Source: Bacteroidales bacterium
GTDB taxonomy: Bacteria; Bacteroidota; Bacteroidia; Bacteroidales; WCHB1-69
NCBI GenBank assembly: GCA_017617445.1
Contig: JAFZWE010000036.1
Span: forward strand, 1-61,277
Direction: 5' to 3'
Length of the DNA: 61,277 nt
Shown here: piece after piece, positions 1 through 9,283 of the stretch
Layout: each line of letters begins with the position of its first letter
Position numbering within the stretch: position 1 is the stretch's first letter
Notes under the pieces: generated by a model
What the model saw: only the letters and a program-made list of their open reading frames with translations
Database searches by the model: none
Told to the model about the DNA's origin: nothing
Position numbers and translations under genes: made by a program

Positions 1-1461
1 AAAATCATGAACTGGATTTTGCATTGTTCCCCTGTATGCGCGCACATAATAGGTTGCGCTGTTTTGGATATTGTTGATGGTGTAGGAAGTACCTTCTTGC
101 AACGGATATCCCGTGCAGGAGGCATTATCCCACCAGCCGTAGGTGAGGCCATTCACGGCATTGGTGACTGTGAGGGTCATGTCCTCGCCACGGCAAGAAT
201 TGGAGACTTCCACTACCGGAGTGGCGGGTGGGTTTCCAGCCGCTGCAGTTACAGAAACGGCAGAGGACAGCGATACCACTTCAGGAATTTCGTATGAGAT
301 ACGAGCGTGTCCATTACCAGAATGTCCAGTTTCGTTACCACCTCCTGGAGCAGGGAACGATAGATTGCCCGCAATGGTTTGTGCATCAGTTAAGTATAAA
401 TTTGAAGACACATTATATCCTGAAGGGACATTAGAAGCTGTAGCTGATGTCCATACAAATCCAGAACCACCACCGTTCTGCTGACGATAAGAGGCATCAC
501 TGTCTGTATAGCTGCTATTTGCACCGCCACCGTACCAGCCGCCTCCTCCGCCGGCACTACAATACTTATAATTGGAAACCGATGTGTGGGGGTTACCGCC
601 TTGTCCAAAGCTGCCGCCACTGCCAGGAGTGGTTTGAGTGGCTTGGTATGTAGATGAATAGCCAAGGCTGGTTGTACCACCACCAGCCCAACCATTTGTT
701 CCATTAGTGGAACCCGATCCGCCACCAGCTACAATGACACGGTCGTATAGAGTATTTCCATTTACACGGATATCAGTAGCCCCACCACCAGCTTGAGCGT
801 ATGTGTAAGTACTGCTCCAATAGGTTTGGTGTCCTTGACCACCACCGTTGTAGCCGCCTGTAATGTTGCTTCCATTGCCAGGTGCTCCATAGGCGGGCTG
901 CCCTCCAACATACACATATACAGAAGATAATCCTGCAGTCGGAATCGTACCCACAGAATAGCCACCTTTTCCTCCTACATATGAGGAACTGTATGTTCCT
1001 CCTTGTGCCCCCCACACTTCCAAAGTCAACGATTGTGCACCTGACGGAATGTTGTAGGTTTGCACTGCACCCGTATAATTGAAATCCTGCGAGCCCGAGC
1101 TGGCAGGTGTTGTCACCTGAACAGCTTTGCAATAAATTGTGACAGGCTGGTCGGTGACCGTAAAGGTGTAGGTCTGGCCCGTGCCCAACAGATCCGTGCA
1201 GGCTGCATCGGAATACCAGCGGAACTCATCGGCTGTGCCGCTCGCGGTCAGCGTCACCGTCTGTCCGCAGACCAGGTTGTTCAGGTCGGCATTGGCTGTG
1301 ATGGTGGGCGTTGGAATGCTTTGCGCCATCACGGTGCTGGTTCCCACTGCCATCATCAGAGAAATGAACAGTGAGGCCGCATAACGTGCGATACGTCTTT
1401 GCTGGCGTGCGTTACTATTGTCGTTTGCGTTTGCTTTAGGAAAGGATAAAGCAGCTTTCAT
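1..1461 (-). CDS. Glycine-rich secreted surface protein, C-terminus beyond window
   Basis: An open frame starts at the ATG at 1459-1461 and runs off the window's left edge (487 codons visible). The N-terminus has a long polar lead of about 29 residues and then a hydrophobic signal segment ending near MAQ. Residues about 50-115 form an Ig-like unit with paired cysteines. About 122-390 is a Gly-rich domain with many GGG runs, of the type that opens with WGAQGG and closes with GNGHARI. A second Ig-like unit follows and is cut off. The function is unknown; a surface or matrix role is inferred from composition. A T9SS sorting domain would be expected in the missing part. The Gly-rich codon bias is intrinsic and not a sign of transfer. 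Confidence 0.8.
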   Translation of the reverse strand, partial: MKAALSFPKANANDNSNARQQRRIARYAASLFISLMMAVGTSTVMAQSIPTPTITANADLNNLVCGQTVTLTASGTADEFRWYSDAACTDLLGTGQTYTFTVTDQPVTIYCKAVQVTTPASSGSQDFNYTGAVQTYNIPSGAQSLTLEVWGAQGGTYSSSYVGGKGGYSVGTIPTAGLSSVYVYVGGQPAYGAPGNGSNITGGYNGGGQGHQTYWSSTYTYAQAGGGATDIRVNGNTLYDRVIVAGGGSGSTNGTNGWAGGGTTSLGYSSTYQATQTTPGSGGSFGQGGNPHTSVSNYKYCSAGGGGGWYGGGANSSYTDSDASYRQQNGGGSGFVWTSATASNVPSGYNVSSNLYLTDAQTIAGNLSFPAPGGGNETGHSGNGHARISYEIPEVVSLSSAVSVTAAAGNPPATPVVEVSNSCRGEDMTLTVTNAVNGLTYGWWDNASCTGYPLQEGTSYTINNIQNSATYYVRAYRGTMQNPVHDF

Positions 1462-1813
1462 AATGGTGTGGTTTTGGTTTATATTTATTTTTTTGTTTAT
1501 TCAAAACTGGGAGCAAAGAGTAATGAGATTAGGAAGTTCACGATTTTCAGTTTACAGTTTTCAACTTGCCATTGTTGAAATTTTACACATAGGAAATTTA
1601 CATTACCTTTTGACATTCTGCATATTACAATTTACAAAACACCAAATTCACTTATACGCAGAAAGCCGCGCAAAGTTAGCATTTTTTTCAAATAAAACCG
1701 GGAAATGTTTTTCTCTTCAGGGATACCACAACACTCCCCTTCCCCACACATGTTTGGAGAGGAGCACAGGGCTAACGAGCCAAATCCTTTATCAGATCAA
1801 AAAAAGCAGCCAG
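1462..1813. other. AT-rich intergenic region
   Basis: This 352-bp stretch separates the tonB stop codon from the Gly-rich gene. It holds a candidate minus-strand promoter (1670-1678) and an AT-rich leader. I see no convincing gene, RNA or terminator in it; the long plus-strand frame crossing it has no family resemblance. Confidence 0.6.
1670..1678 (-). promoter_or_regulatory. Promoter -7 element TAACTTTGC for the Gly-rich gene
   Basis: It matches TAnnTTTG and lies 208 nt upstream of the start, implying a long untranslated leader. No clear -33 box is visible. Confidence 0.4.
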
Positions 1814-2554
1814 CTACTTAGTCAAAGTAAAATAAAAGGTTCTACTTCCTGGGTGTCCTGCCTGGAATTGAGCTTTTGTCAACTCTGCAATACACGCGTT
1901 GATAATCTTGGAATCTGTAGTTGTAGTATTATATCCTTTTTTCATGGAGCGGCGGATATTGCTCACATTGCCATTCTCATCCACATCAAAGTCCAGATAT
2001 ACCTTTACGTCTTCTGAAACAGAAATATTGGGAAGTTTGGGTTTGCGCACCCAGCCACCGCCAGTGCCGCCATTGCGGCCACCGCCAGAACCCGGATCAT
2101 TGACCAACCCCAGTCCATCACCCTTATGGTCACCGGCACCTTTTCCAGAAGTGTTGCCCCCTGCGTTGGAAGCATTCGGCTGCGCCACCTTGTCCATTGT
2201 AAACGAGGCATTAGGATCTGGAGTGGGAGTGGTAGGCACATGGGTTTGGGCCCCAGTGGGATCAGTGACTGTGTGGCCCGAAGGCTTGGCACTGGATGTC
2301 GGTTGAGGCGTAGTAGTGGCCCTGACCTCCGGCGTCGATTTCTGTTCCGGACCAGAGTTACCCCCCAGCATCATATTGCCGCCGCCAGACTCTTCCATAT
2401 CAAGATCAATCTCCACCAGCTCCATCTCATCAGGGGATGGCGGAGGGGGCACTTGACGGGTGAAACCGCAGAGGAGCAGGAACACCAGCAACAGTGCAGT
2501 GAACACAGCAGTGCCCGCAGCGGATATCATTCTGTTTTTTTCTTCGTCAACCAT
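1814..2554 (-). CDS. tonB: TonB-like energy transducer
   Basis: 246 residues. A single N-terminal membrane helix (about 10-30) is followed by a Pro-rich stretch (PPPPSP), a Gly/Pro/Thr-rich periplasmic linker to about 175, and a C-terminal TonB-type domain with an alternating pattern around YLDFDVDENGNV. It is expected to couple the ExbBD proton channel to TonB-dependent outer-membrane receptors. It is the last gene of exbB-exbD-tonB, 10 nt after exbD. The C-terminal domain is divergent, so a dedicated or low-similarity TonB is likely. Confidence 0.82.
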   Translation of the reverse strand: MVDEEKNRMISAAGTAVFTALLLVFLLLCGFTRQVPPPPSPDEMELVEIDLDMEESGGGNMMLGGNSGPEQKSTPEVRATTTPQPTSSAKPSGHTVTDPTGAQTHVPTTPTPDPNASFTMDKVAQPNASNAGGNTSGKGAGDHKGDGLGLVNDPGSGGGRNGGTGGGWVRKPKLPNISVSEDVKVYLDFDVDENGNVSNIRRSMKKGYNTTTTDSKIINACIAELTKAQFQAGHPGSRTFYFTLTK

Positions 2555-2564
2555 AATTCATTTT

Positions 2565-3017
2565 TTAATTGGGATTCACCGTGGCCAAGGCCATTTTATA
2601 CGGATTTTTGTTCTGTCCCTTCAACTCGCTGTTCAAGTCGGACACCGCTCCCATCAGGTTCACCAAGTCCTGCACCGGCACATCTTTGTCGGCACGCAGG
2701 ATGACCACCTTCTGTTCTGAACTGTCCAACAGGGCCGCCTGTCCTAGCAAAAGTCTGACAGTATCCAGATTGGTGGTACCCGGCGTATTTCCATCTTCAG
2801 GGTTGACATAGTAACGGTGCAGCGAATCAACATACAAGACCATGTTCTTGGGAGGGTTCTGCTGGCCCGCCTCACTGGAAGGCAGTTCCAAGCTGATAAC
2901 ATTCGGCGAGACCAGCGTGGAGGTGATCACGAAAAAGATCAGCAGCAAGAACACCAAGTCCGACATGGAGGACATATTGGGTTCGATTTTTTGCTTGTTA
3001 TGTAGTTTGATAGCCAT
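2565..3017 (-). CDS. exbD: ExbD/TolR biopolymer transport protein
   Basis: 150 residues from the ATG at 3017; a TTG two codons upstream is less likely. The N-terminus MAIKLHNKQK is followed by one membrane helix (about 17-38) whose start carries the conserved Asp (SMSDLVFLLLIFF) of the proton path. A periplasmic ExbD domain follows. Many Bacteroidota carry two exbD genes in such operons; only one is present here. Confidence 0.88.
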   Translation of the reverse strand: MAIKLHNKQKIEPNMSSMSDLVFLLLIFFVITSTLVSPNVISLELPSSEAGQQNPPKNMVLYVDSLHRYYVNPEDGNTPGTTNLDTVRLLLGQAALLDSSEQKVVILRADKDVPVQDLVNLMGAVSDLNSELKGQNKNPYKMALATVNPN

Positions 3018-3044
3018 AGCCAAAAAAAATTAACGGGTGGGTGA

Positions 3045-3722
3045 TTATTTACCGGGTTCGTTGAGCAGGTCGAGAAATTCGGTGGTCTTAGCCTCCAACA
3101 TATTCACAATCTGTGAGATTTTGGAAACCAGGATATTGTAGCACACGAAAGCGATGATACCCACAATCAAACCGCCGACAGTGGTAATCATAGCGGTATA
3201 GATACCTTCGGAAAGCATGGAGATATTGAGGTTGTTGGGGTGGCTGGCCATTTCGCTGAAGGCTTGCACCATACCCACCACGGTGCCCAGGAAACCCACC
3301 ATAGGGGCGATACCGGATATGGTAGCGATGGTGGAGAGCCGTTTCTCCAGCCGCTGGATCTCCAGCTGACCCGCATTTTCAATGGCGGTGGAGATGTCGT
3401 TCAGCGGTTTGCCGATCCGGGAGATTCCCTTGGCAATCATGCGGGAGAGCGGGGAGCCGTTTCCCTTGCAGAGGGTATAGGCCGTGTCAATGCGTCCTTC
3501 ATGGATGGAATCCCGGATGTGGTGCATAAAATTGGGATCTTCCTTTGCTGCATTGGAGAGCGTGAGCCATCTTTCAATGAAAACGTAGATCACCCACAAG
3601 AGCATCAGGATCAAAGGAATCATAATCCACAGGCTGGATACGGCAAAAACAAGGCTGAAGAAGGATGTCTTTTCAGTAGTGGCGGCAGCATCGGCTGTCA
3701 GTAACAAAAATTGCATGTTCAT
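3045..3722 (-). CDS. exbB: MotA/TolQ/ExbB proton channel protein
   Basis: 225 residues from the ATG at 3722. A longer frame beginning with TTG at 3743 is excluded because that codon lies inside the promoter -7 element; a second ATG at 3716 is also possible. It has three membrane helices (about 23-48, 140-165, 175-200) and the family pattern GTVVGMVQAF in the second. It forms the stator pore with ExbD that energises TonB. It is first in the operon. Confidence 0.88.
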   Translation of the reverse strand: MNMQFLLLTADAAATTEKTSFFSLVFAVSSLWIMIPLILMLLWVIYVFIERWLTLSNAAKEDPNFMHHIRDSIHEGRIDTAYTLCKGNGSPLSRMIAKGISRIGKPLNDISTAIENAGQLEIQRLEKRLSTIATISGIAPMVGFLGTVVGMVQAFSEMASHPNNLNISMLSEGIYTAMITTVGGLIVGIIAFVCYNILVSKISQIVNMLEAKTTEFLDLLNEPGK

Positions 3723-3739
3723 ATTACAAAAAAATTTAT

Positions 3740-3748
3740 GCAAAAATA
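3740..3748 (-). promoter_or_regulatory. Promoter -7 element TATTTTTGC for exbB-exbD-tonB
   Basis: It lies 17 nt before the exbB ATG at 3722 and overlaps the alternative TTG start, which fixes the start choice. Confidence 0.6.
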
Positions 3749-3850
3749 CGATTCTACACTCAGGAAGATGTCATCGGGATTCATTATTTTCAAACATTAC
3801 CCTGTTGAAATTCTATCACTAATAACGCGTGCCAAATATTTCAAATTGCA

Positions 3851-3859
3851 TACCTTTGT
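3851..3859 (+). promoter_or_regulatory. Promoter -7 element TACCTTTGT for ftsK
   Basis: It lies 36 nt upstream of the ftsK ATG, divergent from the exbB promoter about 100 bp away. Confidence 0.5.
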
Positions 3860-3895
3860 AAGTTTTTTTTTAAAGACCTAAAACAAGCACCATTT

Positions 3896-6415
3896 ATGAA
3901 AGTCATCAGCAAGAACCAGACGGCCAAAGGAGGGAAAAAAAGCGGGAAGGGCACTTCCGGCAAGAGCGGGAAAAAGAAATCCCCCCAATCCGGCGGCTTC
4001 ATCCAGTTCCTGGGCAGTCCCAAGATGATCAAAGTGTACGGCATCCTGCTGATGCTGTTCGCACTGGTCAGTTTCGTTTCCATATTCTCCTATCTGTTCA
4101 CCCACAAAGCGGACGAGGCGTATCTGTCAAGCGGAGGCGTGACACCTGCCGGCAACTGGTGCGGCGGATTGGGAGCGCATATTGCACACCTTTGCGCCGA
4201 CTACACCTTCGGTCTTTTCACCGTCGGGCTCTCTTTCCTGGCATTCCTTTACGGGGTGAGGATCACCTTTGAGAAGTCACTTTTGCCCTTGCGCAAAACC
4301 ACGGTCACCACCCTGCTCACCATTGCCTGGCTATCCATGCTGCTGGCTACTTTTGTAGTGCCCCGCGAGGCAGGTTTGCCCAAGCCCGATGATTTTCCTG
4401 CCGGCGCATTCGGGAACCTCATCACCGGATTCCTGGTTTTACACACTGGCCTCTTGGTCACCATCCTGATTCTGCTTGCGCTTCTCTTTGCCATCCTGCT
4501 CATCTGCTACAACCTCTCCACCGACACGGTGATTGAAGCCGCCTCCAAACTCAAGCCCCAATTCCATTGGAAAAGGAGCGGCTCGGATACCCGCAGACGC
4601 AGAAAAGACGGCAACGGCACCCCTGACGATGAGGGAGATACCTATATGCCCGCCGATCTAGAGCCTCTGCCAGATCTCTATATCAGCAGCAAAGGCGAGA
4701 TAGACGGCACCCGAGGAAGCAACACAGTGGTTTTTGAATCAGAGAAAAAAACGGCAGACCCCCAACCCGCTGACTCCCCCGTGGACTTCAGCATTGTCAA
4801 CCCCACAGAAACAGTCTCCCCGGATGAAAATGATGAAGAGGTCATAGAAGATGACGGAGAGCTCCCTGCCGAAACCGCACTCGTACCCCTTGAGGACTAC
4901 GACCCACGCAAAGACCTCTCTTTCTTCAAGTTTCCCACTACAGACCTGCTGTTGGATTACGACTCTGTGGTCGTGGACGATGCCGACAAGATGAAAGACC
5001 TTCGCGAAAAGAAGGAACGTATTGAGCAGACCCTCAAGAGTTTTGGAATCGCCATCAAAAAAATATATGCCACCATTGGGCCGACCGTCACCTTGTACGA
5101 AATTGTTCCCATGGAAGGCGTGCGCATCAGTAAAATCAAAAATCTGGAAGACGACATCGCCTTGAGCCTGGCCGCTCTCGGCATCCGCATCATCGCCCCC
5201 ATCCCCGGCAAGGGCACCATCGGCATTGAAGTGCCTAATGCCAAACCGCAGATCGTGCCGATGAAAGACATCCTCAATTCTGAGAAATTCCAGAACTGCA
5301 AATACGAGTTGCCCATCGGCTTGGGCAAAACCATCAGCGACGAACCCTTTGTCGCCGACCTGGCCAAGATGCCGCACCTGCTCATGGCCGGTGCCACCGG
5401 ACAGGGCAAGTCTGTGGGACTGAATGCCATCATCGCATCACTGCTCTACAAGAAGCACCCAGCGGAACTCAAGTTCGTGCTGGTGGACCCCAAAAAGCTG
5501 GAGTTCTCCCTCTATTCCATCATTGAAAACCACTATCTGGCGGAGCTTCCCGGCTCTGACGAGCCCATTATCACTGACACGAAAAAAGTGATATACACAC
5601 TCAACTCCCTTTGTGCGGAGATGGATGCCCGCTACGATCTCATGAAAGTGGCCGGCGTCCGCAACATCAAAGAGTACAACGCCAAATTCTGCAAGCGGCT
5701 GTTGTCTCCCGCCAATGGTCACCGCTACCTGCCTTACATCGTTTTGGTGATTGACGAGTTCGGAGACCTGATCATGACAGCGGGCCGCGAGGTGGAGACC
5801 CCGATTGCACGTCTGGCACAGCTGGCACGCGCCTGCGGCATACACCTGATCATCGCCACCCAACGTCCTTCTGTCAACATTATCACCGGCATGATCAAAG
5901 CCAACTTCCCCTCGCGAATCGCCTTCCGCGTCACCGCGGCCGTCGATTCCCGCACCATCCTGGACTGCGGCGGAGCAAACCAGCTGATCGGAAAGGGCGA
6001 CATGTTGCTCTCCACCGGCAGCGACCTGGTACGACTGCAATGCGCCTTCATCGACACTCCCGAAGTGGAAGCGCTGACCCGCTACATCGCCGAACAGCAA
6101 GGCTATCCGGAACCCTTCCTCCTCCCCGAATATGTGGATGACAGCGCCAAAGACAATTTTGACGACCCCATTGACTCCGACAGCATTGACCCCTGCTTCA
6201 TGGATGCCGCCACCCTGGTGGTGGAAACCCAGCAAGGCTCCACTTCACTGATACAAAGAAAAATGCGATTGGGCTATGCCCGTGCAGGCCGTGTCATGGA
6301 CCAATTGGAAGAATTTAAAATTGTGGGGCCCAGCATGGGCAGCAAAGTACGAGAAGTGAAAGTCAAGACCACAGAGGAACTGCGCGTCATTTTCCAGAAC
6401 ATGGGGCTGATATAA
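3896..6415 (+). CDS. ftsK: DNA translocase FtsK/SpoIIIE
   Basis: 839 residues. A Lys/Gly-rich cytoplasmic start is followed by about four membrane helices (45-215), an acidic linker (about 215-345), then the alpha/beta translocase motor. Walker A GATGQGKS is near residue 500 and Walker B is in VLVIDEFGDL. The C-terminal winged-helix gamma domain (about 770-830) normally reads KOPS-like DNA signals and touches XerCD. The protein pumps chromosome dimers through the division septum. Its last 29 nt overlap the convergent gene ending at 6387. Confidence 0.95.
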   Translation: MKVISKNQTAKGGKKSGKGTSGKSGKKKSPQSGGFIQFLGSPKMIKVYGILLMLFALVSFVSIFSYLFTHKADEAYLSSGGVTPAGNWCGGLGAHIAHLCADYTFGLFTVGLSFLAFLYGVRITFEKSLLPLRKTTVTTLLTIAWLSMLLATFVVPREAGLPKPDDFPAGAFGNLITGFLVLHTGLLVTILILLALLFAILLICYNLSTDTVIEAASKLKPQFHWKRSGSDTRRRRKDGNGTPDDEGDTYMPADLEPLPDLYISSKGEIDGTRGSNTVVFESEKKTADPQPADSPVDFSIVNPTETVSPDENDEEVIEDDGELPAETALVPLEDYDPRKDLSFFKFPTTDLLLDYDSVVVDDADKMKDLREKKERIEQTLKSFGIAIKKIYATIGPTVTLYEIVPMEGVRISKIKNLEDDIALSLAALGIRIIAPIPGKGTIGIEVPNAKPQIVPMKDILNSEKFQNCKYELPIGLGKTISDEPFVADLAKMPHLLMAGATGQGKSVGLNAIIASLLYKKHPAELKFVLVDPKKLEFSLYSIIENHYLAELPGSDEPIITDTKKVIYTLNSLCAEMDARYDLMKVAGVRNIKEYNAKFCKRLLSPANGHRYLPYIVLVIDEFGDLIMTAGREVETPIARLAQLARACGIHLIIATQRPSVNIITGMIKANFPSRIAFRVTAAVDSRTILDCGGANQLIGKGDMLLSTGSDLVRLQCAFIDTPEVEALTRYIAEQQGYPEPFLLPEYVDDSAKDNFDDPIDSDSIDPCFMDAATLVVETQQGSTSLIQRKMRLGYARAGRVMDQLEEFKIVGPSMGSKVREVKVKTTEELRVIFQNMGLI

Positions 6416-7574
6416 CCCGAACCGCATACCTGGTCTGTGGTGTCACCGGTGTCAGCGACAAATAGCCGGAAACCAACCTTCCATCTTGAATTCGCGGCGG
6501 AAAACGCCGAGCAAGTTCTGTGTGTTCTTTCAGCAAATCACCTGGAACAGGAGCAAACGTGACTTTCAGCTGTCCGTGACATTCTTCTGCCATAAAGTTA
6601 CGTACAAACAACGAGGAGAGCATTCCCATGGTCATCCTGAAATTAATCTCCACTGCAGGATTAAGGAAATACTGATTCCCCATTTGATACACAAACATGT
6701 CCACCCCAAGAGGACCTTGATACCATGGCAGTGCCTTTTGCGTCAAAAAATCCGTCATCAAAACCTTAGTTTCCTCTATCAGCTTGGGATCCAACCAATG
6801 GGACAATTCATTGACAATCCCACCATCGGGGAGCAATATGTTCTCCTGATAAACCCCGTTTTGGGTTTTGAAAAGGGAATATCCGCAGAACTCCACCTGC
6901 TGGCGGCATTGGAACTCCATGGCAAAATCCTGCACCACCCGATAAAACGGCTCGCCCATCACACAGCCCGAACTACGGATGGAATGCGCGGCCCATCCTG
7001 CCTGATGAGGAGTCAAATGATGGAATACGCGACGAAGTCCACGGCCGCTGCCCGACCAAGGCATTTTAAGCACCACCTCACCATGGTCTTCAACGAAACG
7101 CTCCACCTGTCCCATATCCGTCAGTTCTACCGCAGATAGGGGCAGCTGTTGGGGTGACGAGATGCGTTCACGAACAAATTCCATAGCATCCATGGCGGTG
7201 CGGCGATGCGAAAGCCGGCGTATCCCGTTCAATGTCTCTGTCCCTGGCAGAACGGCAGGCTCCATCCCCCACCCCAACAACTGCGCGCGGAGGTTGTGAT
7301 TCCAACCCCACGGACGCACCTCTCCCACAGGAAGGGTTCCCAGCTGGGACTCCGTCACAAAGGCGGGAGACAATCCGAAAAGCCGGCACATTTGAAGGAA
7401 ATCAGGGGAATCCATTTCGCCGGAGACCAAAACAACACTGCCGCCCGTCCAAATTGGGAGGGTGGCAGCATCATTTCTGAACTCCAGAGCCGAACGGGGA
7501 GGAACATAGTGGTGGACACCATGCGCCAACGCCAAATCGTGGTCAGGATTGAACAGATAAAGTGTTTCCGACAT
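6387..7574 (-). CDS. Conserved Bacteroidota protein with ATP-grasp-like features
   Basis: 395 residues. The start FNPDHDLALA is a hallmark of an uncharacterised Bacteroidota family. The motif VLKMPWSGSGRGL (about 170) resembles an ATP-grasp phosphate-binding loop, and EINFRMTMG (about 310) resembles the metal-binding Glu/Asn strand, so an ATP-dependent ligase fold is inferred. The substrate is unknown. It sits 23 nt downstream of queA on the same strand, probably co-transcribed, and its tail overlaps the ftsK tail by 29 nt. Confidence 0.75.
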   Translation of the reverse strand: MSETLYLFNPDHDLALAHGVHHYVPPRSALEFRNDAATLPIWTGGSVVLVSGEMDSPDFLQMCRLFGLSPAFVTESQLGTLPVGEVRPWGWNHNLRAQLLGWGMEPAVLPGTETLNGIRRLSHRRTAMDAMEFVRERISSPQQLPLSAVELTDMGQVERFVEDHGEVVLKMPWSGSGRGLRRVFHHLTPHQAGWAAHSIRSSGCVMGEPFYRVVQDFAMEFQCRQQVEFCGYSLFKTQNGVYQENILLPDGGIVNELSHWLDPKLIEETKVLMTDFLTQKALPWYQGPLGVDMFVYQMGNQYFLNPAVEINFRMTMGMLSSLFVRNFMAEECHGQLKVTFAPVPGDLLKEHTELARRFPPRIQDGRLVSGYLSLTPVTPQTRYAVRVISAPCSGK

Positions 7575-7597
7575 CGCAACCGTACCTGCGGGATGCC

Positions 7598-8653
7598 TTA
7601 AATAATCAGCATTGCATCACCAAAAGTGAGGAAGCGATACTTTTCTTCCACTGCTTTTTTGTAAGCTTCCATGACAAATTCATAACCACCAAAAGCGGCA
7701 ACCATCATAAGCATAGGGCTTTGCGATTGATGGAAATTCGTAATCATGGCATGGGGTACCATAAAATTATATGGAGGGAAGATAAATTTGTTAGTCCAGC
7801 CGTCAAAGGGCTTCACATGCCCATTGGTATAGGTGGAGGATTCCAACGCCTTGGTAGTCGTTGTGCCGATAGAAACGATCTTATGTCCGGCATCTTTGGC
7901 ATCATTGATTTTACGGGCGCACTCTTCCGTAATGATCATCTGTTCGGAATCGGTCTTATGTTTGGTAAGATCTTCCACATCAATATCCCTGAAGTTGCCC
8001 AGGCCGGCATGGAGTGTCAGTTCTGCAAATTCTACTCCTTTGATTTCCAAACGTTTCAGCAGTTCACGACTAAAGTGGAAGCCGGCGGTAGGAGCGGCCA
8101 CTGCCCCCTCGCATTTGGCATAGATAGTCTGATAGTCCTGTTCATCTTCCGGAACAATGTCGCGCAAACGCTGAATGTCATCCGGAATCGGGGTGGAACC
8201 CAGTTCACAGAGCTTGCGTTTGAACGCGTCGTGGTCATCATCAAAAAGGAAACGGAGGGTGCGTCCGCGGGAGGTGGTATTGTCAATGACCTCCGCCACC
8301 AGGTCGCTGTTCTCTCCGAAATAGAGCTTGTTTCCGATACGGATTTTGCGGGCGGGATCAACGAGCACATCCCAAAGGCGGCTTTCCTCATCCAGCTCAC
8401 GCAGCAGGGAGACACGGATTTTGGCTCCGGTCTTCTCTTTTTCCCCATAAAGCAAGGAGGGGAACACCTTGGTATTGTTCATCACGAACAAATCCCCTTC
8501 ATCAAAATAGTCCAAAACATCCTTGAAAATCTTGTGCTCGATGGTATGATTTTTTCTGTCCAACACCATCAGTCGCGCTTCATCACGGGAGCTGGTGGGA
8601 TGAAGGGCTATCAGCTCCTGTGGCAAAAAATACTTAAATTGCGATAATTTCAT
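7598..8653 (-). CDS. queA: S-adenosylmethionine:tRNA ribosyltransferase-isomerase
   Basis: 351 residues, full family length. QueA transfers the ribosyl part of SAM to preQ1 in tRNA to make epoxyqueuosine. The N-terminus ([14 protein letters not shown]), the PTAGFHFS motif and the HAGLGNF segment are typical. The next pathway enzyme family, QueH, is encoded at 14491-15057, so both late steps are in the window but unlinked. Confidence 0.95.
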   Translation of the reverse strand: MKLSQFKYFLPQELIALHPTSSRDEARLMVLDRKNHTIEHKIFKDVLDYFDEGDLFVMNNTKVFPSLLYGEKEKTGAKIRVSLLRELDEESRLWDVLVDPARKIRIGNKLYFGENSDLVAEVIDNTTSRGRTLRFLFDDDHDAFKRKLCELGSTPIPDDIQRLRDIVPEDEQDYQTIYAKCEGAVAAPTAGFHFSRELLKRLEIKGVEFAELTLHAGLGNFRDIDVEDLTKHKTDSEQMIITEECARKINDAKDAGHKIVSIGTTTTKALESSTYTNGHVKPFDGWTNKFIFPPYNFMVPHAMITNFHQSQSPMLMMVAAFGGYEFVMEAYKKAVEEKYRFLTFGDAMLII

Positions 8654-8683
8654 CTTCTACTTCTTATCTAAAAAATTGAACTT

Positions 8684-8692
8684 GCAAAAATA
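8684..8692 (-). promoter_or_regulatory. Promoter -7 element TATTTTTGC for queA
   Basis: It lies 30 nt upstream of the queA ATG. No preQ1 riboswitch-like fold is apparent in the short leader. Confidence 0.55.
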
Positions 8693-8749
8693 CAACATGA
8701 GAATCCGTTTGTCAAGTGCAAAACGACATTTTTTACATGATTCTCAAAA

Positions 8750-9283
8750 TCAGCGATTAAGGAAATCGTAATCCAACGGATTCAACTCATACAAACGATA
8801 GTCAGGAGTCATAAAAAAGCGGAAAGGAAGGGGGTAATCCTCTTCACAATAGTAATGAGCCGTTACCTCATACAGCACAATCTTTTCAGATGGATTTTTT
8901 ATAAATTCCTGTAATTGAGATGAATAAAATTGTTGTGATTGAACAATCTGATTAATATTTTCTTGCAAAGCGCACATGGCATCCACGTCATGTATGCTAC
9001 GCGCTTCCTGAAAATCCGACTCTTTTTCAGACAATTCCAACGACAAGAAATCCATCATCATACGACAGTAGTTCAGCTTGTCATACTCTACCACCTCATC
9101 CACCTTCACGCTGTCCACCTGTGAGTTTTCCGCGATGGATTCAGCATACTTTGTGGACAGCAATTCCACTTTGTCCATGATTTCCTTTTCGGAATTGCCG
9201 GAATCCGCGGACTGCTTTTTCTTACAGCTCACCAACATCAGGCTGATCATCAAGCCCATCCAGAATACTCTACGAAAAATCAT
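8750..9283 (-). CDS. Hypothetical lipoprotein
   Basis: 177 residues. The signal peptide ends in a lipobox-like VSC with the modified Cys near residue 20, followed by a Lys-rich and then an acidic helical region. The start ATG overlaps the stop of the DUF4831 gene by one base (TGATG), so translation is probably coupled. I recognise no further domain. Confidence 0.7.
   Translation of the reverse strand: MIFRRVFWMGLMISLMLVSCKKKQSADSGNSEKEIMDKVELLSTKYAESIAENSQVDSVKVDEVVEYDKLNYCRMMMDFLSLELSEKESDFQEARSIHDVDAMCALQENINQIVQSQQFYSSQLQEFIKNPSEKIVLYEVTAHYYCEEDYPLPFRFFMTPDYRLYELNPLDYDFLNR

Noticed and set aside
122-1100. Gly-rich gene segment as a further DGR target or CRISPR-like repeat
   Set aside because: The GGN codon runs are irregular, without a constant spacer length and without a matching adenine-rich template in the window.
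1418-2017. A 199-codon plus-strand frame over the tonB tail and the intergenic region
   Set aside because: AT-rich, no recognisable domain, antisense to two real genes at its ends.
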